Assembly: GCF_001713475.1 (NCBI RefSeq)
Contig: NZ_CP016499.1
Location: 992,001 to 1,056,000 of the forward strand
DNA length: 64,000 nt
Origin: Agrobacterium sp. RAC06
GTDB taxonomy: Bacteria; Pseudomonadota; Alphaproteobacteria; Rhizobiales; Rhizobiaceae
Direction: 5' to 3'
This document shows, one piece after another, positions 48,129-56,781 of the stretch; positions within the stretch are counted from its first letter, which is position 1, and every line of letters starts with the position of its first letter. Made by a program: the position numbers and the translations under genes. The notes below the pieces were generated by a model. It ran no database searches, was not told the DNA's origin, and worked only from the letters and a program-made list of their open reading frames with translations.

Positions 48129-49103
48129 TCACATGGAAGGACGGCAGACGAGGTCGCCATCCACGGCAACGAAGGACGTACCGGATGCTGAAAGCTTGCG
48201 CTCGACCGGATAGTCGATGACGCTTGGCCAGGCTTCGATCGCCTTGGCAGCGTCCGGATCGGCATCGATTGCCGGCTGATAGGCGGGGCGGCAATCGGGC
48301 ATAGGACGATCGGCAGCGAGACCAAGCTCCTGGCGGATGGTCGCAGCACAGGTCTCCGGAGCCGCCAGTAAGGAACAGGAAGCGGCATAGGTGCGGCGAT
48401 AGCGCAGGGTAAGCTCCTCTCCGACCAGGGAGAGAGCGGCAAAATCGCCGGCAATCAGATCCTCAATCAGTCGTGCACCAGTGCGGGCGTCATAGACGAC
48501 GAATGGCAGGCCGCCATTCAAGCCATCGGCACCGCGGAAGAAGGCGTAAGGACCGACCGCACCCCAGAGATAGCCGGCCGTGTCGTCCTCTATCTTGCGG
48601 TCGAGCGTCGGATTGAGCTGGCAGGGGCCCTCGGAGGACGCGATGTAGATCCCTGCTGCTCCCTTTTCGCCGAGATCGAGTTCTTTCAAGGCGAAGTTCG
48701 GATAGCGCAGGCAGGTGAGCTTGCCCTTCATGTCAAAGCCGGTGTCCTTTTCGGCGAGTTCGACCTCGGCGCGCGTGGCGCGATCGAACTGACCCGCCGC
48801 CTCGCCGGCATTGCGGCAGGTGACCGGCGCCATGCGGCCGATGGCAAACTGTATTTCCTCGCCCTTGCCGCGCATCTCGTAGCGGCCATTCGAATACCAG
48901 AAGCCGCTCGCCGCCTCCTGCTGCGGCAGCCCGATCTTCGTGCCGTCGGGGATCGTCACCTCGGCTTGCGCGTCGCTGAACGCAACGGTGAGCGAGGTGC
49001 CGTCTTCACATGCATATTTGATGTCGGCAGCCCGGCTCTCGGCCGACAGCAGAAACAAGGCAGTCGCGGCCAAAGCCAGACCGGCATGAAATGTCTTGCG
49101 CAT
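48129..49103 (-). CDS. Secreted protein with MliC (lysozyme inhibitor) domain
   Basis: The 324-residue product has a signal peptide (RKTFHAGLALAATALFLLSA, cut near SRA) and a MliC-like domain from about residue 27 to 100: IKYACEDGTSLTVAF, SGFWYSNGRYEMRGKGEEIQ and the closing PVTCRN. The C-terminal 200 residues contain several cysteine pairs (TCLRY, GPCQLNP, ASCSLLAAPETCAA, PDCRPAY, DLVCRPS) that may form disulfides; I do not recognise that part. It is convergent with gpgS and probably periplasmic. Confidence 0.72.
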   Translation of the reverse strand: MRKTFHAGLALAATALFLLSAESRAADIKYACEDGTSLTVAFSDAQAEVTIPDGTKIGLPQQEAASGFWYSNGRYEMRGKGEEIQFAIGRMAPVTCRNAGEAAGQFDRATRAEVELAEKDTGFDMKGKLTCLRYPNFALKELDLGEKGAAGIYIASSEGPCQLNPTLDRKIEDDTAGYLWGAVGPYAFFRGADGLNGGLPFVVYDARTGARLIEDLIAGDFAALSLVGEELTLRYRRTYAASCSLLAAPETCAATIRQELGLAADRPMPDCRPAYQPAIDADPDAAKAIEAWPSVIDYPVERKLSASGTSFVAVDGDLVCRPSM

Positions 49104-49188
49104 CGGATCTCCATCGGCTGTCGGCCGAGACCATGCCAAACAAGTGCCTGTTAGGACAATGGGAAAAACGAAAATGTGTGGCGAGAAG

Positions 49189-49264
<76 letters not shown>

Positions 49265-49458
49265 AGTGCGGGGTGTTTAGGCGGAAATCGGTTTGCGGTA
49301 AAGCAAAAAATCGGGCCAGGGTTAGCGGAAATGGTGAATAAGTGACCGCAGGCCAAATGCTTCGCCCGCCGGCGCGCCGAACCGATTCCGGGGCAAAACG
49401 GCTTGTGGTTACAGGTAGATGTCATGTACCACTTGGCGACATTTCATCAGGGCTCGCC

Positions 49459-50232
49459 ATGTCTCGCACGTTCCGGTCGCTCGCCTTCATCGCCTCCAAT
49501 ACGGACGAAGCCCAGGCTTCGCGCAATGAGCTGATTCGTCGCTACGGCCATACCGAGCCGGCCGAGGCCGACGTCATTGTGGCCCTCGGCGGCGATGGCT
49601 TCATGCTGCAGACGCTGCATGACACGATGAACACCGGCAAGCTGATCTACGGCATGAACCGCGGCTCCGTCGGCTTCCTGATGAACGACTATTCGACCGA
49701 CAATCTTCCCGAGCGGATCTCGGCGTCGGTCGAGAACGAATTTCATCCGCTGAAGATGACCACGAGTAATTCGGACGGGTCGGTCTCCTTCGCATTGGCG
49801 ATCAACGAGGTCTCGGTGCTCCGGCAGTCCTACCAGGCAGCCAAGCTCCGGGTGATTGTCGATGGACAGGTACGGCTCGAGGAACTGATCTGTGACGGTC
49901 TGATGGTGGCGACGCCGGTGGGTTCGACCGCCTACAATCTTTCCGCCCATGGGCCGATCCTGCCGCTGGAGGCACCGCTTCTGGCGCTGACACCCGTCAG
50001 TGCGTTCCGGCCACGACGCTGGCGTGGAGCGCTGCTGCCCGACAAGGTGACCGTGGTGCTTGAGGTGCTGGAGCCGGAGAAGCGGCCGGTCAATGCGGTG
50101 GCCGACCATACCGAGGTCAAATCGGTTCTTCGGGTAGAGATAGCGCAATCGGAAGACACGACGGCGCGTATCCTGTCGGATCCCGATCGCTCCTGGTCGG
50201 ACCGGATCATAGCCGAACAGTTTTCCGATTGA
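49459..50232 (+). CDS. nadK: NAD kinase
   Basis: The 257-residue enzyme phosphorylates NAD to NADP. The diphosphate-binding GGDG motif is at residues 44-47 (VIVALGGDGFML), and the second conserved block ICDGLMVATPVGSTAYNLSA includes the catalytic region. NEVSVLR and the C-terminal VNAVADHTEV complete the family pattern. The length fits the short alphaproteobacterial form. The start was placed at MSRTFRSLAF; a 39-codon upstream extension is not homologous. Confidence 0.95.
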   Translation: MSRTFRSLAFIASNTDEAQASRNELIRRYGHTEPAEADVIVALGGDGFMLQTLHDTMNTGKLIYGMNRGSVGFLMNDYSTDNLPERISASVENEFHPLKMTTSNSDGSVSFALAINEVSVLRQSYQAAKLRVIVDGQVRLEELICDGLMVATPVGSTAYNLSAHGPILPLEAPLLALTPVSAFRPRRWRGALLPDKVTVVLEVLEPEKRPVNAVADHTEVKSVLRVEIAQSEDTTARILSDPDRSWSDRIIAEQFSD

Positions 50233-50240
50233 GGTTCCCC

Positions 50241-50717
50241 ATGAAGGCTCTCACCGTCTCCGCCCTACTGGCCCCTATCCTGTTTTCCGCTCCCGTCATC
50301 GCGGACGAGATCAGTGCGCTGCCGGTGACGGCAACCTTTGTGATCAGCGGCGGCTATTGGGAATCAGGGGCGGAAGGTGCGGCTGATGTCGAGGCGCCGG
50401 TTGAAGCCGGCGAACGCGGCTATTACAAGCTCGTCGCGATCCGCCAGCAGGACCGAACCGCCCGCCTCCATCTGCAGATGATCGCCTCTGGCGAAGGCGG
50501 GCTCAGGCTTGTCGAGAGCGTCGAGCTCGAAGAATTCACGGCCATCAAGCCCTATGTCACCGGCATTCGTCCCGAAAGCATGACCGGAGTTGCGGCAACG
50601 CCCGGATTCTTTGCCACCGTCTATCTCAAGACTTCGCCGGAAACCGATCGTGTCGAGGAATGGACAGTGCTGATCGACGAACTCGGCGACATCAAGGTGG
50701 AACGCGCGAGCAACTGA
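50241..50717 (+). CDS. Small secreted protein, function unknown
   Basis: The 158-residue product has a signal peptide (MKALTVSALLAPILFSAPVIA) and a mature part of alternating strands (VTATFVISGGYWES, ARLHLQMIASGEGGLRLVES, FFATVYLKT, EWTVLIDELGDIKVER) with no cysteine. I recognise no family. It follows nadK by 8 bases and is probably cotranscribed. The start at 50241 follows GAGGTT. Confidence 0.68.
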   Translation: MKALTVSALLAPILFSAPVIADEISALPVTATFVISGGYWESGAEGAADVEAPVEAGERGYYKLVAIRQQDRTARLHLQMIASGEGGLRLVESVELEEFTAIKPYVTGIRPESMTGVAATPGFFATVYLKTSPETDRVEEWTVLIDELGDIKVERASN

Positions 50718-50808
50718 TGCTGCGTTAACCAAGCATTAAGCATCAGATTTACAAGCACAACACGAATTGCCTATGGGTTTCCTTCTCTGCCAGCGTCAGG
50801 AACCCTTT

Positions 50809-51528
50809 ATGCTCAACATTTCCCCGACTTCTTCGGGCAATCGGTTCCGTCGCAGACGCATCGAACAACTTGGACGAATGATCGACGATGTCGTTCGGAT
50901 GAAGGGCACCTGCCGCATCATCGATCTTGGAGGGACTGCCGAGTTCTGGCAGACATGGCAATACCAGCTCGATCTGGCGCACACTTCGGTCGAATGCATC
51001 AACGTTGCGGACCAGTCCGAGAACCAGGGCGGCCATCTGCCAGGCGTGAAAACCACGATCGGCGATGCCTGCTCGCTTCCGATGTTCGAAGACAATGCCT
51101 TCGATATCGTCTTCTCCAACTCGGTGATCGAGCATGTGGGATCCTGGGCCAGGAAGCGGGCCTTCGCCGCTGAAGTCAGACGGCTTGCGCCATCCTACGC
51201 GATCCAGACACCGAGCTTTTCTTTCCCGATCGAGCCGCATGCGAGGCTGCCCTTCATCCACTGGCTACCCAACCCGATGCGGTATCGGACACATCTGATG
51301 ATGCGCACGGGATTTTATCCGAAGGCCGCCAACCTCGACGAGGCCATGGGCGCGTTGGAGGATGCGAGCCTGCTGGATCGGCGTCAGATGCAGCACCTGT
51401 TCCCGGACGCCTCGATCTGCACGGAGACGTTCCTCGGATTTGCGAAGTCCTTCACAGCGATACGCCACACCGTGGCGGGTGCTCAGGCCGGGGATACGCC
51501 TGGGGTGGCGAGCAAGGTATCGGCATGA
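50809..51528 (+). CDS. Class I SAM-dependent methyltransferase
   Basis: The 239-residue protein has the AdoMet motifs RIIDLGGTAEFW (motif I), SVECINVADQSENQ (motif II region), GDACSLPMFEDNAFDIVFSN and SVIEHVGSW, as in Methyltransf_11 proteins that modify small molecules, lipids or surface polysaccharides. The C-terminal part is unusual (SFPIEPHARLPFIHWLPNP), a pattern seen in polysaccharide-associated methyltransferases. An AGGA site decides the start. It is monocistronic, ending at a bidirectional terminator. Confidence 0.82.
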   Translation: MLNISPTSSGNRFRRRRIEQLGRMIDDVVRMKGTCRIIDLGGTAEFWQTWQYQLDLAHTSVECINVADQSENQGGHLPGVKTTIGDACSLPMFEDNAFDIVFSNSVIEHVGSWARKRAFAAEVRRLAPSYAIQTPSFSFPIEPHARLPFIHWLPNPMRYRTHLMMRTGFYPKAANLDEAMGALEDASLLDRRQMQHLFPDASICTETFLGFAKSFTAIRHTVAGAQAGDTPGVASKVSA

Positions 51529-51562
51529 AAAAAAGGCGGTGCACCCGGTGCCCCGCCTTTTT
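51528..51562. terminator. Bidirectional terminator between the methyltransferase gene and prfB
   Basis: AAAAAGGCGG-TGCACC faces GGTGC-CCCGCCTTTTT in the 55-base convergent gap; A and T runs on both sides make it usable in both directions. Confidence 0.85.
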
Positions 51563-51583
51563 AATGTCCATTGACCGATCTGA

Positions 51584-52712
51584 TCAGTCGATGTCGGAAA
51601 CCTCAGATGCCTTGCCGCTGATGCGGTGGGCGAGAGCGGCTTCCATGAACTCGTTAAGCTCACCGTTCAGGACGCTATCCGGATCGGTGCTTTCGACGCC
51701 TGTGCGCAGGTCCTTGACCAGCTGGTAGGGTTGCAGAACGTAGGAGCGGATCTGGTGACCCCAGCCGATATCCGTCTTGGAGGCGGCTTCGGCATTGGCC
51801 AATTCTTCGCGCTTCTTCAGCTCGACCTCGTAAAGGCGTGCGCGCAGCATGTCCCAGGCCTTGGCCTTGTTCTTGTGCTGCGAGCGTTCCTGCTGGCAGG
51901 CAACCGCGATGCCGGTCGGAATATGCGTGATGCGCACGGCCGAGTCGGTCGTGTTGACGTGCTGGCCGCCGGCACCCGACGAGCGGAAGGTATCGATGCG
52001 GCAATCGCTCTCGTTGATGTCGATCTGGATCGAATCGTCGACCACGGGATAAACCCAGATGGACGAAAACGAGGTGTGGCGACGGGCGTTCGAATCATAG
52101 GGCGAGATGCGGACCAGACGGTGCACGCCCGATTCGGTTTTCATCCAGCCATAGGCATTGTGGCCCTTGACCAGGATGGTCGCGGACTTGATGCCTGCCT
52201 CTTCGCCGTCATGCACTTCCAGCACTTCAACCTTGAAGCCCGAGCGCTCTGCCCAGCGGGTATACATGCGCAGAAGCATGTTCGCCCAGTCCTGGCTTTC
52301 CGTGCCGCCGGCGCCGGAATGGACTTCGATATAGGTGTCGTTGCCGTCGGCTTCGCCAGACAGCATGGCCTCGACCTGGCGGCGCGCCGCTTCCGTCTTC
52401 AGTGCCTTCAGCTGGTCTTCGGCGTCCTTGACGACGCTCTCGTCGCCCTCTTCCTCGCCCATCTCGATCAGTTCGATGTTGTCGTTCATCGCCTGTTCGA
52501 GGCGCTTGACGCCCGCAATGCTGTCATCCAGCTGCTGGCGCTCGCGCATCAGCTTCTGGGCTTCCTGGGCATCGTTCCAGAGGTTTGGATCCTCGGCCTT
52601 GTTGTTCAACCAGTCCAGTCGTCTTATCGCCTGGTCCCAGTCAAAGATGCCTCCTCAGCAGGCTTATGGCCTGCTTGATTTCGTCGACGACATTCTCGAT
52701 TTCATTACGCAT
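51584..52712 (-). CDS. prfB: Peptide chain release factor 2 with programmed +1 frameshift
   Basis: RF2 reads UGA and UAA stops. The reading starts [20 protein letters not shown] and after 23 codons reaches CTT TGA C (52646-52640). An internal AGGAGG (52655-52650) lies three bases before CTT, so ribosomes slip by +1 (skipping base 52643) and continue [14 protein letters not shown] to the end, giving about 375 residues. The catalytic GGQ motif is at about 248-250 ([10 protein letters not shown]). The stop-recognition tripeptide is SPY (about 203-205) where enterobacterial RF2 has SPF. A single-frame annotation would miss the first 24 residues. Confidence 0.95.
52650..52655 (-). promoter_or_regulatory. 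Internal Shine-Dalgarno stimulating prfB frameshift
   Basis: AGGAGG is separated by CAT from the CTT-TGA-C slip site, the same spacing as in E. coli prfB (AGGGGG-TAT-CTT-TGA-C). Low RF2 makes ribosomes pause at UGA and shift, an autoregulatory loop. Confidence 0.9.
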
Positions 52713-52761
52713 GCGTTCGGTTCTCAACCTCTGAAACTGGTGAAAATCTGGTCTTCCGCAT

Positions 52762-52800
52762 AGTTGCGCCCGGCCCTGATGTAAAGGGCCGGGCGCAACT
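52762..52800 (-). other. Perfect 15-bp stem-loop between PBP1A and prfB
   Basis: AGTTGCGCCCGGCCC and GGGCCGGGCGCAACT pair perfectly across a 9-base loop, 17 bases after the stop of the PBP1A gene. There is no T tract; it may be a processing or stability element, or a weak terminator. Confidence 0.6.
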
Positions 52801-52816
52801 GATGCAAAGGAATGGC

Positions 52817-55270
52817 TTAGAACAGACCACCGGAACCGGAGGTGACGGCCTGGTTGGCCTGCGGCGAGTCGCGCAGAATTTCTTCTGGCGGCGCGTAGCC
52901 GTCCATGCCGATGATCGAGAGCGTGTCGGCAGGACCCGTGCCGGGCTTGAAGGCCTCGATGATCGTGTCCGGCTCGCCCTCATAGGCGAACATGCCAGTG
53001 GTTCTGTTGACCGGAATGAAGCTCATGCCGGCGGGCACGAAGAACTGGCCGGGTGGGGTGTCGGCCGTCGCCATCTGCATGAAGTCGTTGAAGACGGGGG
53101 CTGCGAGCGAACCACCGGTCGAGCCACGCCCCATGGGCGCCGGCTGATCGAAACCGATATAAACGCCGGCGACCAGATCGGGCGTATACCCGACGAACCA
53201 GGCATCTTTTTCGTCATTCGACGTACCGGTCTTGCCAGCAACGGGGCGGTCGAGCTTGATCTTGCCGCCTGCCGTACCGCGGGTCACAACACCTTCCATC
53301 ATAGAGGTGATCTGGTAGGCGGTCATCGGATCGAGAACCTGTTCGCGGTTGTCGACGACGACAGGCTCTTCCTGACCGGTGAAGCGCTCGGCGTTGCAGG
53401 CCTCGCAGATGCGGTCTTCATGACGGAAGATGGTCTTGCCGTGACGGTCCTGGATACGGTCGATCAGTGTCGGCTTGATCTGCTTGCCGCCATTGGCAAA
53501 CACGGCGTAGGCGGAGACCATGCGCATGACGGTGGTTTCACCCGAGCCGAGCGACATGGCGAGCACCGGGTTCATCTTGTTGTAGATACCAAAGCGTTCG
53601 GCATATTCAGCGACGAGGTTCATGCCCATGTCGTTGGCGAGGCGCACCGTCATCAGGTTACGCGACTTCTCGATGCCGAGGCGCAGGGTCTGTGGGCCGG
53701 CCGATCCGCCGCCATAGTTCTGCGGACGCCAGACCTGGCCGCCGGAGACGAATTCGACGGGCGCATCCATGATGACCGACGCCGGGGTGTAACCGGTGTC
53801 GAGAGCGGCCGCGTAGACAAAGGGCTTGAAGGACGAACCCGGCTGACGCATCGCCTGTGTCGCGCGGTTGAATTCGGACTGGGCGTATGAGAAGCCACCG
53901 GCAAGTGCCAGCACGCGGCCGGTATGCGGGTCCATGGCGACGAGACCGCCCTGCACCTTCGGCAACTGGCGGAGACGGTAGGCACTTGAACCCTCTTCCT
54001 TGGCCTCGACATAGACCACATCACCCGGATTGAGGACACCGACGGGCGACTTGGTCGACTTCCGATCGGCACTCGCGGAGCGGAAGGCCCATTCCATGTC
54101 ATCGGGTGCAATGCGGCCACGAACCCGCTCGGCGACGACCTGACCACCGCCTTCCTTGGCCGGCTGCAGGCCAATATCGACGCCATCGGCGGCGACGTCG
54201 AGCACGACGGCGACCTTCCATTCCGGCACGTCGGCAAGCCCGGAGATTTCGGCGAGCGGAACGCCCCAGTCGCCGTCCAGCGAAATGGTCTTAATCGGCT
54301 CACGGAAGCCGCGACGCTGATCGTAGGTCAAGAGGGCCGATTGCAAGGCCTTGCGGGCTGCGATCTGCATTTTCGGGTCGAGCGAGGTGCGGACCGAAAG
54401 GCCACCTTCGTAAAGTGCCTTGTCACCATATTTCTCGATGATCTGGCGGCGGACTTCCTCGGCGTAATAGTCGGACGCGAAGAGCGAGGAGCCGGTGCGA
54501 CGCAGATTGACGCCGAGCGGTTCCTTCTTCGCCTCTTCGCCCTCTTCCCGGACAACGAAGCCATTTTCGACCATGCGGTCGATGACCCAGTTGCGGCGCT
54601 CAATCGCCGCCTCGGTGCGGCGGAAGGGATGGTAGTTGTTCGGCCCCTTCGGCAGGGCTGCGAGATAGGCTGTCTCGGCGATGGTGAGTTCAGTCACCGA
54701 CTTGTCGAAATAGGTGAGCGCTGCGCCGGCGATGCCATAGGCGTTCAGGCCGAAGAAGATCTCGTTCAGATAGAGTTCGAGGATCTTGTCCTTCGAATAG
54801 GCCTGCTCGATGCGGAAGGAAAGGATCGCTTCCTTGATCTTGCGGTCCATGGTCTGGTCGGATGACAGAAGGAAGTTCTTTGCCACCTGCTGGGTGATCG
54901 TCGAAGCGCCCACCGGGCGACGGCCAGACCCGAGGTTCTGGACGTTCACCAGGATCGCGCGGCCGAGGCCGGTGATATCGACGCCAGGATGGTTGTAGAA
55001 ATTCTTGTCTTCAGCGGAAAGGAAAGCCGCCTTGACGCGGTCCGGGATCGCCTGGATCGGCAGGAACAGCCGGCGCTCGCGGGCATATTCAGCGACAAGC
55101 GCGCCGTTGCCAGCATGAATGCGGGTCGTTACCGGCGGCGAATAGCTGGCGAGAACCTCATAGTCCGGCAGGTCCTTGGTCACACCCATCAGATAGACGG
55201 CAACGACCGCCGCGACGCCGAGCGCAAGCACGGACGCCAATCCGAAGAGATATCCAATCAGTCTGATCAT
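52817..55270 (-). CDS. mrcA: Penicillin-binding protein 1A (bifunctional class A PBP)
   Basis: The 817-residue protein polymerises and cross-links peptidoglycan. It has one N-terminal membrane anchor (about residues 1-30), a GT51 glycosyltransferase domain (AEDKNFYNHPGVD with the catalytic Glu, GASTITQQVAKN, LNEIFFGLNAYGIAGAA) and a transpeptidase domain with SxxK near residue 477 (PGSSFKPFVYAAAL), SRN near 535 (KSRNLMTVRL) and KTGTS near 680. A two-cysteine segment (EDRICEACNAE) lies between the SRN and KTG motifs. It is followed by prfB on the same strand. Confidence 0.95.
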   Translation of the reverse strand: MIRLIGYLFGLASVLALGVAAVVAVYLMGVTKDLPDYEVLASYSPPVTTRIHAGNGALVAEYARERRLFLPIQAIPDRVKAAFLSAEDKNFYNHPGVDITGLGRAILVNVQNLGSGRRPVGASTITQQVAKNFLLSSDQTMDRKIKEAILSFRIEQAYSKDKILELYLNEIFFGLNAYGIAGAALTYFDKSVTELTIAETAYLAALPKGPNNYHPFRRTEAAIERRNWVIDRMVENGFVVREEGEEAKKEPLGVNLRRTGSSLFASDYYAEEVRRQIIEKYGDKALYEGGLSVRTSLDPKMQIAARKALQSALLTYDQRRGFREPIKTISLDGDWGVPLAEISGLADVPEWKVAVVLDVAADGVDIGLQPAKEGGGQVVAERVRGRIAPDDMEWAFRSASADRKSTKSPVGVLNPGDVVYVEAKEEGSSAYRLRQLPKVQGGLVAMDPHTGRVLALAGGFSYAQSEFNRATQAMRQPGSSFKPFVYAAALDTGYTPASVIMDAPVEFVSGGQVWRPQNYGGGSAGPQTLRLGIEKSRNLMTVRLANDMGMNLVAEYAERFGIYNKMNPVLAMSLGSGETTVMRMVSAYAVFANGGKQIKPTLIDRIQDRHGKTIFRHEDRICEACNAERFTGQEEPVVVDNREQVLDPMTAYQITSMMEGVVTRGTAGGKIKLDRPVAGKTGTSNDEKDAWFVGYTPDLVAGVYIGFDQPAPMGRGSTGGSLAAPVFNDFMQMATADTPPGQFFVPAGMSFIPVNRTTGMFAYEGEPDTIIEAFKPGTGPADTLSIIGMDGYAPPEEILRDSPQANQAVTSGSGGLF

Positions 55271-55512
55271 GTTTCCGCTACCGGCTCTGCTTCAGGTTCG
55301 CGCGCCCTTTTTTAGAGCTTCGCATACCCTGTGGCGTTTTGCACGTCATGCGGTGGATGGCAAGACATGCGGACTTCACGTGTAAGGCCCCGCGATTCGA
55401 GATCGCTCACCTTTGCGTAACCTACATCGGAGTAACGGAGACAATGTGAGGAAAATAGGGCCGTTAGCGGCAGAAATCCGCCTCGACCACAGGTTCCCTC
55501 GGCGGATGTTGC

Positions 55513-56781
55513 CTAACCGCCATTGGCGAACTGCGGCTCGCGATAGCGCTTGATCGCCTCGACCAGAAGATCGGCCACCCTGTCGCGCCAGACCGGGTCT
55601 AGCAGGAGCTTTTCGTCTTCCTTGTTCGACAGGAATCCGAGCTCGAGAAGAATGGAGGGCACATCGGGCGCCTGCAGCACGCGGAAGCCGGCGTGGCGAT
55701 GGGGATTGTTGATCAGCGAGATCTGCCCCTCGAAGGAGCCAACGACAGCCTGGGCCATGGCGATCGAGAAAGCCTGCGTCTCCCGGCGGGTCAGGTCAAG
55801 CAGGATATCCCCCACCTCCGCCTCGGTTTCCGTCGGCAGTTGCACCCCGCCGATGGTGTCGGAAAAGTTCTCGCGCTCCGCCAGCTGGGCCGCCATGTGG
55901 TCGGAGGCCTTGTCCGAGATTGTATAGACGGTGGCTCCCCGGATGTCCGCCTGGCGCAGCGTATCGGCGTGCAGCGAGATCAGGAGATCCGCACCCTTCT
56001 GCCGCGCAATCAGCACGCGCTCGGAGAGCGACAGGAATTTGTCGGCGTCACGCGTCATGACGGCGCGGATGCCGGGCTGGCCCTTCAGCTTTTCATTCAA
56101 GATCTTGGCAAAGGCGAGCGTGATGTCCTTCTCTGCCGCCTTAGTGGACGCCCCTGTGGCGCCGGCATCGATCCCGCCATGGCCAGCGTCGATCGCAATG
56201 ACGAATTCGTCGGTCGCGGCTGTAGCAACCGGCAGCGCGCTCGTGGACGAAGCTGCTTCTTGCGGTTCGCTCCAGGCCTGGCCCGACACGAGGGCTGCGA
56301 AGTCCTGGGCAGGAACCAGTTCGGCATCAAGCACCAGCCGATAGCCGCCTTCGGCTTCGTTCGGCATCACGGTGGCGGCTGCAAGCCGTGCGGGACGTGC
56401 CGCCGTCAGGACCAGACGGGCAGAGGTGGAATCCATAGACCCATAACGGATGTCACTGAACAGTCCGGTCGCCTTCAAGTCGCCTTCCGCGAAGGCAAAG
56501 GCCGTGGCCGGAAGGTCGACGACGATCCGGTCGGGGTTGGCGATGTAGCGGGTGGCGATCGTCGGTGCGCGATCGAAATCGAGAACGATGCGGGTCCGCG
56601 CCTCGTCACCAGCGATGCGCGCGCCATAGGCTACGAGACGCTCGACAGGCGCCTCAGCGGTTACGGCATGGGCCGTGCTGACGACAGGCGCAATCGGCGC
56701 CAGCCAGACGAGCGCCGCCAGACCGATTCGGGCCCAAAGCGCAGGTTTTCGCCCCGCCGGCACCGCCAATGCTCTTGTCAA
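55513..56781 (-). CDS. N-acetylmuramoyl-L-alanine amidase (AmiC-like, AMIN + Amidase_3)
   Basis: The product has a signal peptide-like segment (ARIGLAALVWLAPIAPVVST), an AMIN domain (TRIVLDFDRAPTIATRYI, NPDRIVVDLPATAF) and a zinc amidase domain: IAIDAGHGGIDAG (Zn His), AAEKDITL (Zn Glu), LISLHADT (Zn His) and ILLELGFLSNKEDE (catalytic Glu). Such enzymes split septal peptidoglycan. No ATG is suitable; a TTG with an upstream GGGGG site at 56781 keeps the signal peptide close to the N-terminus, but GTG at 56808 or 56940 is possible. Divergent from rne. Confidence 0.85.
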   Translation of the reverse strand: MTRALAVPAGRKPALWARIGLAALVWLAPIAPVVSTAHAVTAEAPVERLVAYGARIAGDEARTRIVLDFDRAPTIATRYIANPDRIVVDLPATAFAFAEGDLKATGLFSDIRYGSMDSTSARLVLTAARPARLAAATVMPNEAEGGYRLVLDAELVPAQDFAALVSGQAWSEPQEAASSTSALPVATAATDEFVIAIDAGHGGIDAGATGASTKAAEKDITLAFAKILNEKLKGQPGIRAVMTRDADKFLSLSERVLIARQKGADLLISLHADTLRQADIRGATVYTISDKASDHMAAQLAERENFSDTIGGVQLPTETEAEVGDILLDLTRRETQAFSIAMAQAVVGSFEGQISLINNPHRHAGFRVLQAPDVPSILLELGFLSNKEDEKLLLDPVWRDRVADLLVEAIKRYREPQFANGG

